Positions 1-9,354 of a DNA stretch of 64,000 bases are shown piece by piece (the first letter of the stretch is position 1; the number at the start of each line of letters is the position of its first letter). A program made the translations under genes and the position numbers. Under the pieces are notes generated by a model that was not told where the DNA came from, did no database searches, and was given only the letters and a program-made list of their open reading frames with translations. The DNA lies in NCBI GenBank assembly GCA_020152595.1, contig JAIGNY010001864.1, positions 669,501 to 733,500 on the forward strand, read 5' to 3'. Source of the DNA: Chiridota heheva. Taxonomy: Eukaryota > Echinodermata > Holothuroidea > Apodida > Chiridotidae.

Positions 1-2
1 AT

Positions 3-812
3 TGCCATTTTTTCAACCTCGAGAAAATTGTTTACACTTGGAAATACGGCATTACCTGCAAGCTACACACCATCAGCCTTAGAGGCTTTATTCAAAACTT
101 CCTCTCACCCAGGCAGTTCCAAGCTCGTATTGGCCTCGCCCTCTCCAACCCCTACTCCCAAAAAGAGGACGTCCCCCAAGGCAGCATCCTCTTCCCTACC
201 CTCTTCAACCTGAGCATTAACAACATCATGGACTACCTTGGCCTCATCATCAAATGTGCCCTCTACGTGGACGTCTTCACCATCTTTTACTTCTCCCTTA
301 GCTTTTCTCTGATCGAAAATAGGCTCTAACTTAGCCTCAAGTGGCTGCAAGACTGGTGCAACAATAACGGTTTTAAATTCTGCAGAGACAAGACAGTCTG
401 CATGCACTTTTGTCATTTCAACAACCCTCTACTCCAACGCGAACCTCGTGCTCAATGGCAATTGCATCCCTAAAGTTGATTACACTAAGTTCCTGGGTTT
501 AACCCTAGACCCCAAGCTCTCCTACGAGCAACACATCACCAACCTGGAACAGAAATGCAACAGCTCCTTCAAGTTTCTCCACCTCTCCAACACCACTTTG
601 GGTGCGGACCCCCACGCTCTCCTCAAAATCTTCAAGCTCACCATTCGTGCCAAGCTTGACTACGGCATAATTGTCTACTGTGCCGCTCACAACTCATATC
701 TCAACCATATCAACACCATCCAAAATGAAGCCTTCAGGCTTTGCCTGGGAGCCTACAGGACCTCCCCAATCACCAGCCTTCACATGGTATCCTACGAAGC
801 GCCTTCCTGCTA
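3..812 (+). pseudogene. RT domain of the 5' LINE (inactive)
   Basis: Frame 3 reads LEKIVYTWKYGI, then FIQNFLSPRQFQARIG, then DVPQGSILFPTLFNLSIN (168-221), matching the fingers/palm and GVPQGSVLSP block of LINE RTs. The catalytic YADD box is changed to YVDV at 264-275, so the second aspartate is lost. A stop codon lies at 327-329, after which the frame continues with LKWLQDWCNNNGFKF. Near 440 the frame shifts to frame 1, which reads the thumb region: KFLGLTLDPKLSYEQHI, then RAKLDYGIIVY, then IQNEAFRLCLGAYRTSPI. Enzyme activity is excluded by the lost aspartate, the stop and the frameshift. Confidence 0.88.
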
Positions 813-1139
813 AGGTGTAGAATGCTTTGCCTTTCCTATGCTTTTAGAGCCCTAGCTCGCCAACACCCAAAACCGTGTATATATACAACCTGATTAAGTA
901 CCCCAATTTCTTCACCCTCTTTGATAGGACTAAAATACTATCCCTTCCCTTCAGCTTATGCATCAAACCCGACCTCCACTATCTCAGCATTAACCCGCCA
1001 CTCTTGGCACCTTCTTCTGGCCCACTTCTCCTCCTGGGGCACCCCTCTCCCTTCCATCCACCCGGACCTATCCACTCATCACAAAATCGGGGTTAACCCC
1101 AACCTCTTCATCAACCTCAACAACCAAATCAAAGACCAA

Positions 1140-1560
1140 CTCTCAAACTACACCTCCATCTATGCTGATGGCTCCAAGGAAAATGACAAGACAGCTGCTG
1201 CTGCCATCATCCAGACATCACCCGCAGTTGCAGGCTTCCCAACTGCTCGTCCATCTTCTCGGCCTAGGCCAAGGTTATCCTACTCGCCCTCAACTGTATT
1301 GAATACTCCTCACTTGGCCACTTTGCCATCTTCTGAGACTCCAAGTCTGTCCTGACTTCTTTACTCAATCTTAAGTGGGATAACCCCACATCCCACCTCC
1401 TCCTCCGTAAACTCCTCTCCCCCTTCTACTCCACCTCCCCTCTGAAGAGAAAGTATTTTTTCTTCTGGATACCCAGCCATGTTGGCATCCCTGGCAATGA
1501 CAGAGCTGATTCAGCCGCTAAGCTTGCCCTCAACATGCCCCCTTTCCCAAAACCTTTCTG
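1140..1560 (+). pseudogene. RNase H domain of the 5' LINE (inactive)
   Basis: SIYADGSK at about 1158-1178 carries the first RNase H aspartate. After a frameshift near 1270 the sequence reads AKVILLALNCIEYS, then a TGA at 1333-1335, immediately followed by DSKSVL (1336-1353) with the third acidic position. The last block, FWIPSHVGIPGNDRADSAAK (about 1463-1525), holds the conserved His, Gly-Asn-Asp and final Asp. The domain would remove RNA from the RNA:DNA hybrid during target-primed reverse transcription. All catalytic blocks remain recognisable, but they lie in different frames separated by stops, so this is a fossil. Confidence 0.88.
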
Positions 1561-2060
1561 ACATCAAACCGCTTTGACATCAAACCGCTTATCATTTCCT
1601 TGTTCATAACCACTGGCAAACTTCATGGGACAAATTGATAACAAACTCCACAACATCCAGCTTACCATTCCGACCAAACCCACCATCCACAACCTCTCCT
1701 GTATCAACAATTTCTATATTACCCGCCTTAGAATAGGTCACACCCACCTCCTTGCTGGCTCCCCCAACCCCTATGCAACAATTGTCATTTCCCCCTCACA
1801 GTTTACCATGTCCTCCTTGCCTGCCCCCTGTACAACCTTCCAGAGCTTCCTTCACCCCTCACAACTCCATACCCAAACTCTTTTTTGCACCCTTGCACTT
1901 CCTCTTTTGATCCCAGCTTCCTGGCTCTTAGCCCCCGTACTTCTCTCAGACTCATGCTATTTTCTTTTCTTCCTACCTCTGGAATGGTCTAACCTCTCAG
2001 GCACAATTTGACTCTCGCTGTTGTTGTAGCGCTATGAAGCCCTCATCAAACAAACAAACA

Positions 2061-2600
2061 AACAACCAGAGTAGCATAAGAATAAAATGACTTGGGATTA
2101 ATCTTAACCTTTTTTTTGTTTCAGCAAATTTTGAAAAATGTAATATGGGAGAGTCATAATTCTTGGAAATATGATTTACTTTTAAACAAGTATGTTATTA
2201 TATAGTTACAGTCTTCTTTATCAACTTGGGTGACAAATGATGCTTTGTTTTGAAGCCTACACACATGTCATAAAAACTTCATAACTCTCAATTTTGCAAA
2301 AACATAATGTGTTTTTGTGCTATTGTATATATTAAAGAAAGTATTTTATTATCCCACCTGGTATTTTATTATCCCACCTGGTATTTCACATCTAAAATGT
2401 TCCCCTTAATGTTAAGTAGAAGAATACAGTCATGAGCATTTTCCATGAATATAGATCAGTGCATGACAATTTATCCAGATAAGACATTTTTTTCAAAAAT
2501 AAAAGGCTGTGAGAATTATTTTACAAGGAAAAATTGTCAGACCTTCTTATCTTGTTGGAACCCACACTGACAGCTTCACTGATTTGGGGATGGAGATAAA
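2061..2600. other. AT-rich spacer without recognised gene
   Basis: No open frame, RNA gene or mobile-element motif was recognised. The only structure is a 20-bp direct duplication at about 2340-2381, centred on TATTTTATTATCCCACCTGG. Confidence 0.6.
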
Positions 2601-2760
2601 ACCTCCAAACATGAATAAATAATAATAATAATGTATACTTGATAAAGCGCTGGTATCTGCCAAAAGGCGCTCATGGCGCTTTGCAAAAAACAAGCCAGTA
2701 AAACAGTTTAAACTCATTCCAGGCTGGAATAAACATAACAGTACAACATTAACAAGAAAG
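2600..2760 (-). mobile_element. 3' tail of a LINE/SINE on the minus strand (TTA-repeat tail)
   Basis: On the plus strand an AAT trinucleotide run (about 2616-2631) is followed by AAAGCGCT, AAGGCGCTCATGGCGCTTTG and a short unique stretch. Read on the minus strand this is GCGCTTTG-rich sequence ending in a TTA-repeat tail, the same layout as the tail of the large LINE near 22070-22155. It is probably a 5'-truncated copy. Confidence 0.55.
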
Positions 2761-2918
2761 TTTAATAAATGAATGTATTATGCACAAATTTGATAAATTA
2801 GTAAACATCTGTCCAATCATACACCCATATACCAGGACATGTTTTTGATTCAAATTAAATCACGTTCATGTACTGCATTGAGTATACTGTACGTAATTTA
2901 AAGATATAAACTAATTCT

Positions 2919-3237
2919 AAAGGTCTTTGGCCCTGTGGCGCGGCTAGAGATTAAAGGTCTTTGGCCCTGTGGCGGCTAGAGATTAAAGGTCTTTGGCCCT
3001 GTGGCGGCTAGAGATTAAAGGTCTTTGGCCCTGTGGCGGCTAGAGATTAAAGGTCTTTGGCCCTGTGGTGGCGAGAGATTAAAGGTCTTTGGCCCTGTGG
3101 CGGCTAGAGATTAAAGGTCTTTGGCCCTGTGGTGGCGAGAGATTAGAGGTCTTTGGCCCTGTGGCGGCTAGAGATTAAAGGTCTTTGGACCTGTGGTGGC
3201 TAGAGATTAAAGGTCTTTGGACCTGTGGTGGCGAGAG
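2919..3237. repeat. Minisatellite, 32-bp unit, about 10 copies
   Basis: The core is AAAGGTCTTTGGCCCTGTGG, followed by CGGCTAGAGATT. Variants alternate between CGGCTAGAG and TGGCGAGAG, and the last two copies have TTTGGACC instead of TTTGGCCC. The first copy carries an extra CG. Confidence 0.95.
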
Positions 3238-4153
3238 AAAATTTGTTCTAATTCCCTTCGAAAAGAACAGAATTCTCAATATGAATTATGAAAATAGCTA
3301 CAATTGGGCCAAAATTAATTTCTTTGGACAAAATCACTGAACAAAGTTCAGCAGCATTTCCCACCACCTACCCCTTTCACTTTGTGTACTTTGCAAGAAA
3401 GTATGGAAATTGTGATGTATAACATTGATGGATAGGAGTCTGGATTTGCCCTAACTTCTTTTGCCCAAGATATTCAGTATATTGTTATACTATAAGCTGT
3501 TATAACTTTCGATGTGTGAACAAGAAGGCAGTTCCAAATCTTTACAGTGCAAGTCATTATATTTCTGTCCATCATTTCAGTTTTTGAAAATGACGAGTGA
3601 CTTTAATTTACACTAGAATTTAGATAGGAGGTGGGATTCAAAAGGAAATATCATTTAAAGAACAGTGTGTGACCCATTATCAATAAATCTCATACATAGT
3701 AATGTCTCTTCCATGGTGATATAAATTGATTGGCTTGTCAGTTATTGGTTAATTATTTCGATCAATCAGAAATGTTGGATTGTAGTGTATTTTTATCTCT
3801 ATGTTAACACGATATCTGGCCTTTCAGATACAAAAACATGTTGTCATAATCAGATTCGTCCCCTTCAGAAGATTACAGATAAATATAAGAATTAGTGTCT
3901 AGTTATTCAATATTCTAAATGTGCATAAAAATGATAGGAATCAAAAACCTGTAAAATTGTCAACCAACTTTTATAGTTCTTTTAACTCCTTCCTCACAAT
4001 TTTCTTTCTCTTTTTGTCCTATTTTATGTCATATATATATGCATAACCATACATTTCACCAATTTAAAGATGTACACTGTAGAATGAAGTGATGTAAGTC
4101 TATCAGTAGTTGAATTTGTGGAGTGAAATTTATAGCAATATACATTGAATCAT
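3238..4153. other. AT-rich spacer, nothing recognised
   Basis: No long open frame, RNA gene, tandem repeat or mobile-element motif was seen on either strand. Confidence 0.6.
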
Positions 4154-5772
4154 ATAAGGCTGTTTTCAACGTACTGTAATGAAGTCTGTAGCTTGGAACT
4201 TTGATCAGACAAATTACATAGTGATCTAAGGGCTGTTTTCAACTTCTGACAATAAGAAGTCTTAACTTGGAATTTTGATTAGACAAATTACATAGTGATC
4301 TAAGGGCTGTTTTCAACTTCTGACAATAAGAAGTCTTAACTTGGAAGTTTGATGAGACAAATTACATAGGGTTCTAAGGGTTGTTATCAACTTATGACAA
4401 TAAGAAGTCTTAACTTGGAAGTTTGATCAGACAAATTACATAGTGATCTAAGGGCTGTTTTCAAGTTATGACAATAAGAAGTCTTAACTTGGAATTTTGA
4501 TGAGACAAATTACATTGTGATCTAGGGGCTGTTTTCAACTTATAACAATAAGAAGTCTTAGCTTGGAAGTTTGATGAGACAAATTACATAGTGATCTAAG
4601 GGCTGTTTTCAACTTATGACAATAAGAAGTCTTAACTTGGAATTTTGATGAGACAAATTACATTGTGATCTAGGGGCTGTTTTCAACTTATAACAATAAG
4701 AAGTCTTAACTTGGAAGTTTGATGAGACAAATTACATAGTGATCTAAGGGCTGTTTTCAACTTATGACAATAAGAAGTCTTAACTTGGAATTTTGATGAG
4801 ACAAATTACATTGTGATCTAGGGGCTGTTTTCAACTTATAACAATAAGAAGTCTTAACTTGGAAGTTTGATGAGACAAATTACATAGTGATCTAAGGGTT
4901 GTTATCAACTTCTGACAATAAGAAGTCTTAACTTGGAAGTTTGATGAGACAAATTACATAGTGATCTAAGGGCTGTTTTCAACTTCTGACAATAAGAAGT
5001 CTTAAGTTGGAAGTTTGATGAGACAAATTACATAGTGATCTAAGGGTTGTTATCAACTTATGACAATAAGAAGTCTTAACTTGGAACTTTGATCAGACAA
5101 ATTACATAGTGATCTAAGGGCTGTTTCCAACTTATGACAATAAGAAGTCTTAACTTGGAAGTTTGATCAGACAAATTACATTGTGATCTAAGGGCTGTTT
5201 TCAACTTATGACAATAAGAAGTCTTAACTTGGAAGTTTGATGAGACAAATTACATAGTGATCTAAGGGCTGTTATCAACTTCTGACAATAAGAAGTCTTA
5301 ACTTGGAAGTTTGATGAGACAAATTACATAGTGATCTGAGGGCTGTTTTCAACTTCTGACAATAAGAAGTCTTAACTTGGAAGTTTGATAAGACAAATTA
5401 CATAGTGATCTAAGGGTTGTTATCAACTTATGACAATAAGAAGTCTTAACTTGGAACTTTGATGAGACAAACTACATAATGATCTAGAGGCTTTTATCAA
5501 CTTATGACAATAAGAAGTCTTAACTTGAAACTTTGATCAGACAAATTACATAGTGATCTAAGGGCTGTTATCAACTTGTGACAATACGAAGTCTTAATTT
5601 GGAAGTTTGATGAGACAAATTACATAGTGATCTAAGGGCTGTTTTCAACTTCTGACAATAAGAAGTCTTAACTTGGAAGTTTGATGAGACAAATTACATA
5701 GTGATCTAAGGGCTGTTATCAGCTTCTGACAATAAGAAGTCTAATTTGGAACTTTAATGATATAAATTAGAA
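4154..5772. repeat. 74-bp tandem repeat, about 22 copies, with dimeric substructure
   Basis: Each unit contains AAGGGCTGTTTTCAACTTAT, GACAATAAGAAGTCTTAACT and GACAAATTACATAGTGATCT. The first copy (4155 on) and the last are the most divergent, as expected for array edges. From about 4490 to 4935 two unit types alternate as a 148-bp dimer three times: one has CATTGTGATCTAGGGG and TTATAACAA, the other CATAGTGATCTAAGGG and TTATGACAA. Confidence 0.95.
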
Positions 5773-6788
5773 CACTAAATTAACTTGAAAGTTTGTTCCA
5801 CTCACAAGTAATTGATCATCAAATGGCTTTAGAAATCAGATACACTGAAAACCTTTTATTCGAAACAAGAATTTTAAGGAAGATATATCTGATTTGGTTT
5901 CTCACATTCTCTGTATGAAATTATCCCTGTTGGCTCTGTTTAACTCACATGTAAATGATCATCAAATAATTTTAGAAATATGGAAACTTAATTTTCATTT
6001 GAAACAAGATTTATAAGAAAGATTTCCCCCTTTTTGTTCTCTATATGAAATGATCTGTTTTGGCTTCATGAAAGGTTTTAGTGTTATTTGTTTAGACTAG
6101 ATTTCAAGTCATTGTCATACTTGATTAATTTGATTCATTTTCACCTAAGCAACATTATTATATTCATCAAATAATACTTCATAAATTTCTATGATATATG
6201 TCTGAACAGAAAATATTATTTTTGCTATCTTTTCAAATTTCTAAAACTGTATGATAAAAAGTCATACACACTTATGTCACGTATCACTTCAGAAAGTCCT
6301 ACTTCATTTTCAATAATTCTCTACAGCAGACTTTTAAAGACTTAATTTTAGTGATTATAAGGTAGGTAACAGAAGTTGAGAAGATGCAAATTTTATCTTC
6401 TGCTGTCTTCCTGTTTTCTAATGTATGTTGAAGACTTTTGATGAATCTTGTTCCATAATTGCATCGTGAATGTGATTTTGTTATCGTACCATCAAAACAA
6501 TGTATAGTGCTAGTGAAGGGGTGTCTAAGATAAGATGATAGTTTTAAGTATCGATCGTTTTTCAAGTTTTTCAAGTATATGAGAAGATGTTTTGAACACA
6601 CCTGACTTAACATCACAAATGAATAAGAAATGTCTGACAGATAGATGCAATAGAATATCAAGTTTTGCGTGGAGAGGATTTTAAGACAGCTTTATCATAT
6701 TTTCATAAGTAGTTTTATTTTCTTTGTCATATTTAGTTAAATATCAGCAAAGAAACATCATTTATTGTTTTGATAGTCCTTGAAGAAA
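5773..6788. repeat. Two imperfect 140-bp copies followed by AT-rich spacer
   Basis: Segments at about 5800-5942 and 5943-6070 share CTCACA(A/T)GTAA, TGATCATCAAAT, TTTTAGAAAT, GAAACAAGA and ATGAAAT in the same order, so this is an old tandem duplication. The rest up to 6788 is AT-rich. The minus-strand open frame at 6299-6661 has no recognisable motif and is not supported as a gene. Confidence 0.6.
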
Positions 6789-6789
6789 C

Positions 6790-6885
6790 CTACATGTTCT
6801 CCTACGTGTTCTCCTACATGTTCTCCTACGTGTTCTCCTACGTGTTCTCCTACGTGTTCTCCTACGTGTTCTCCTACGTACGTGT
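6790..6885. repeat. 12-bp minisatellite, 8 copies
   Basis: The unit is CTACGTGTTCTC, with CTACATGTTCTC in the first and third copies. Because 12 is a multiple of three, it makes short open frames on both strands (CSPT and GEHV repeats). These are periodicity artefacts rather than evidence of a protein. Confidence 0.95.
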
Positions 6886-7773
6886 CTAAATTTGTAAAAG
6901 TGGCAAAACAATCGCTCTCTGTCTTATGGCACAAACTATATTTATGGAATGTAATTCTCATCGTGTAATCAAAGCAAACTATGTCAAATGTTTCTGCGGG
7001 AGTTATGGAAGATGGAAAAAGAGTTTTTAGATGTGATTCTGGAGTATATGAGGTCTTTTGATTGCGCAGATGACATTTATGTCATTGCTAGAACTGACAC
7101 ACAAATATCGATTCCAAGAGCACATTGATATATTGCTGTTTGAATTTCACTTAATGGAGATTTTGTTATATTCAACATGTGTGAAGATATGATCGATTCA
7201 AAATGTTTACCTATGTTTATTTTGTAGATCTTCCTGTTATGTTTTGAAGACAAATTTAGTGATAAAATCAAAGATCAATCCAGTTTCTTAAGATGCTTTG
7301 CAAGTGGATCAAAGTTTCAGCTCTCCTACTTACGAAAGATGTGGGTGTTGGGGGAGGGATAAATTTCCATTCTGGTAGACAAGATTGTGAGTGCTAATAG
7401 TTATTAAATCGATGTTTTGAAAAGTCGAGAATTTGAATATGAAAGACATCGATCTTGATGCTTCACTCAATATGTGATCAAGATTTTGAAGTGACATGGG
7501 CCAGTAGAGGCAAAAAATATTTAAAATGAATAGTTACTAAATTGGAATGATACAGCATACCCAACCTTGAGTTTGAGTAAAATTGGCATGTTTTTCATTT
7601 TGCCCATGGGTTAGGGGATCACCATAGGGGTGAGGAATGGCGATCGACTTTTATGCTAATCATTGTCTTTTGTAATAAAGAATACAAAGATGATTGAATT
7701 ATATGTATAGTGAATAAGATGATCGCTTTCTGCCCCTCTTTCTGCCCCCCTTTTTACCCCCTCCCTCCAACCA
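6886..7773. other. AT-rich spacer, nothing recognised
   Basis: No gene, repeat array or mobile-element motif was recognised. It could be intronic DNA upstream of the terminal exon at 8619. Confidence 0.5.
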
Positions 7774-7775
7774 TG

Positions 7776-8151
7776 TTTTGCCCTTCCAATAAAATCTCTT
7801 ACAGCTGTGAATAGTTAGACCGTTGCTACCTGCCTTCTGCAGTTATATTGATTTTAATCTCGACATCGCATTGCATCCAAAAACAATGAAACCAAGCATC
7901 TGAATAAGCTAAGCATTTTCTCCCTCACTTTGTATTTCTGTATAATCTCTGTTGTTTTATACAACTGTATACACATTATTATCTTATGATTTGTTGTACA
8001 AACTTCTTAAAGTTGTAAAGAGAAGTTATCACAGTCTGTGTATTTTTGAAATTACGTTTTTTGTATTAATATGGGAGTACAATAAAAACTCGCAAAACAA
8101 AAAACAAAAAAATATTTTGCCCTTCCAATAAAATCTCTTACAGCCGTGAAT
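7776..8151 (+). mobile_element. Retroposed insert with poly(A) signal, A-rich tail and long direct repeats
   Basis: A 37-bp sequence beginning TTTTGCCCTTCC and ending GTGAAT occurs at 7776-7812 and again at 8115-8151, with one mismatch. The roughly 300 bp between them end with AATAAA at about 8090, then an A-rich tail (CAAAACAAAAAACAAAAAAA). AATAAA, an A-rich tail and flanking direct repeats are the classic signs of target-primed retroposition of a polyadenylated RNA. The insert has no recognised coding sequence, so it is a processed-RNA copy or a LINE/SINE end. The direct repeats are longer than a typical target-site duplication. Confidence 0.6.
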
Positions 8152-8563
8152 TGTTTTACCCTATTGAATATGAAATCTGCTGGTTATCCATCTTGAAATG
8201 TGTACTTATATAAAAAGTCTGAAGCAACAAATTGAATGAAATTACCTTGCTCTCAGATAAGTGTTTCTTTTTTAAGTTATTTTGTAATTTTTTGAATTAC
8301 TTATCGATTCACAACATTATCGTTTTAGATTAAGACCTACCTCAAAAGTTTCCCTCCTGCTATCGAGAGGACTAGTCTCCCCAAGGATAAATCTGCCATT
8401 GGATGTTTACAACTAGACATATTTACCAGACTTCCTTGGATAATTTCATTCAACATTTACGTCTTTTTGCTAATTATTGTCTCTCTTTTTGCATCTGAAC
8501 ATCCTGTAGCTGAATCTCTGCTGTGATTCGCTCATGAAGCCCTTCCTATCGATCAACTAAACC

Positions 8564-8617
8564 TGTCTTTTTTGTCTCTTTTCTTTATAATGTCTTTTTT
8601 GTCTCTTTTCTTTATAA
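8564..8617 (+). promoter_or_regulatory. Duplicated polypyrimidine tract at a 3' splice site
   Basis: A 27-bp pyrimidine-rich unit starting TGTCTTTTTTGTCTC and ending TTTATAA occurs twice back to back (8564-8590, 8591-8617). Only the second copy is followed by G, giving the AG acceptor at 8617-8618. The first copy ends AAT and cannot serve as an acceptor. Confidence 0.75.
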
Positions 8618-8618
8618 G

Positions 8619-8791
8619 ATTTGGAAGCAGAGGCCAAGCAAAACCCCAAGATGGTTCTAAGAAATTTAGAAGACCACTTTGCATCGAAGGATGAGAAAAA
8701 TGGGAAGCCATCCAAGCAAGAAAAAGATGCGGAAGAATTGAACTTTGCTGGCGTTCACGAACTGGAGGAAGAAGAGGACGCACCATCATGA
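8619..8791 (+). CDS. Terminal coding exon of an unidentified host gene
   Basis: The first two bases (8619-8620) complete a split codon. From 8621 the frame runs 56 codons to TGA at 8789-8791, starting LEAEAKQNPKMVLRNLEDHF and ending HELEEEEDAPS. The product end is highly charged, with a Lys/Glu-rich middle and an acidic tail, and would be soluble and probably partly disordered. Evidence for a real exon is a strong pyrimidine tract and AG acceptor exactly at the frame opening, codon use unlike the surrounding AT-rich DNA, low-complexity-free sequence, and an ATTAAA-type signal at about 8803. The gene family is not recognised. Upstream exons were not found in the window, so they may lie beyond position 1 or have been missed. 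The open frame on the opposite strand (8553-8807) is a shadow. Confidence 0.72.
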
Positions 8792-9354
8792 ATGGAGAAT
8801 TAAACACAGTATAGTTCTTATTATAAGATTAAAAGAAAGAAGCTTGATTGCAGCTGTTGCTAGTGCAATGTGACACAAATGATATTTGTGTGCCCCCTCC
8901 AACTACCCAGAGAGCAGGGAAATAGACATTGCAGGAATGTTGGCATGATTAGCGGGATTGGGGAAAACATTACTAATGGCCTAAAATAGCTCAAACATTT
9001 CTTCAAATTTACAGTCTATTACATTGTTTGGAGGTTAAAATTTATCTGAAAAGGTCATCGGTTTGAGATCTGTACCTGTATATCTGTTTTTTTTTTTTTT
9101 TGGAGAGGGGGATGGTGGGGGACCCTGGCTACATGCATGCATTGGCATTCCTTCACAAGCATGTTTTGTCAAAGTTTTGAAATTGATGTTGATGGACAAC
9201 ATATTTGAAGAAGACTATAGGGGGTGGGCACCATAAAAGTCTACTAAAGCAAAGGTACACTTTCAGAAACTAAACTAAACAAAGTACATTAAAAATAGGC
9301 ACCAACTTCCATGAGATTAATTGGTCCTGGATGAATGGGAACAAATATATTATA
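8792..9354 (+). other. Probable 3' UTR and downstream spacer of the host exon
   Basis: ATTAAA shortly after the stop codon could direct polyadenylation. A poly-T run lies near 9090. Nothing else was recognised before the large array starts. Confidence 0.4.

Larger units (their letters stand above)
1..2060 (+). mobile_element. Degenerate LINE, 3' half (RT plus RNase H, I/Nimb-like)
   Basis: This is the 3' part of a dead non-LTR retrotransposon whose 5' end lies outside the window. In order it carries the RT palm, the RT thumb region, an RNase H domain, a C-terminal Arg-Ile-Gly-His segment (RLRIGHT, about 1711-1731) and a short CAAA-type tail at 2043-2066. The reading frame is broken several times: frame 3 at the start, frame 1 from about 448, frame 3 again by the RNase H start, then other frames. 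An RNase H domain after the RT, together with the YDTTW-like start of the RT (here VYTWKYGI), points to the I/Nimb group by family knowledge. Clade assignment is an inference; that it is a LINE with RNase H is well supported. Confidence 0.9.
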
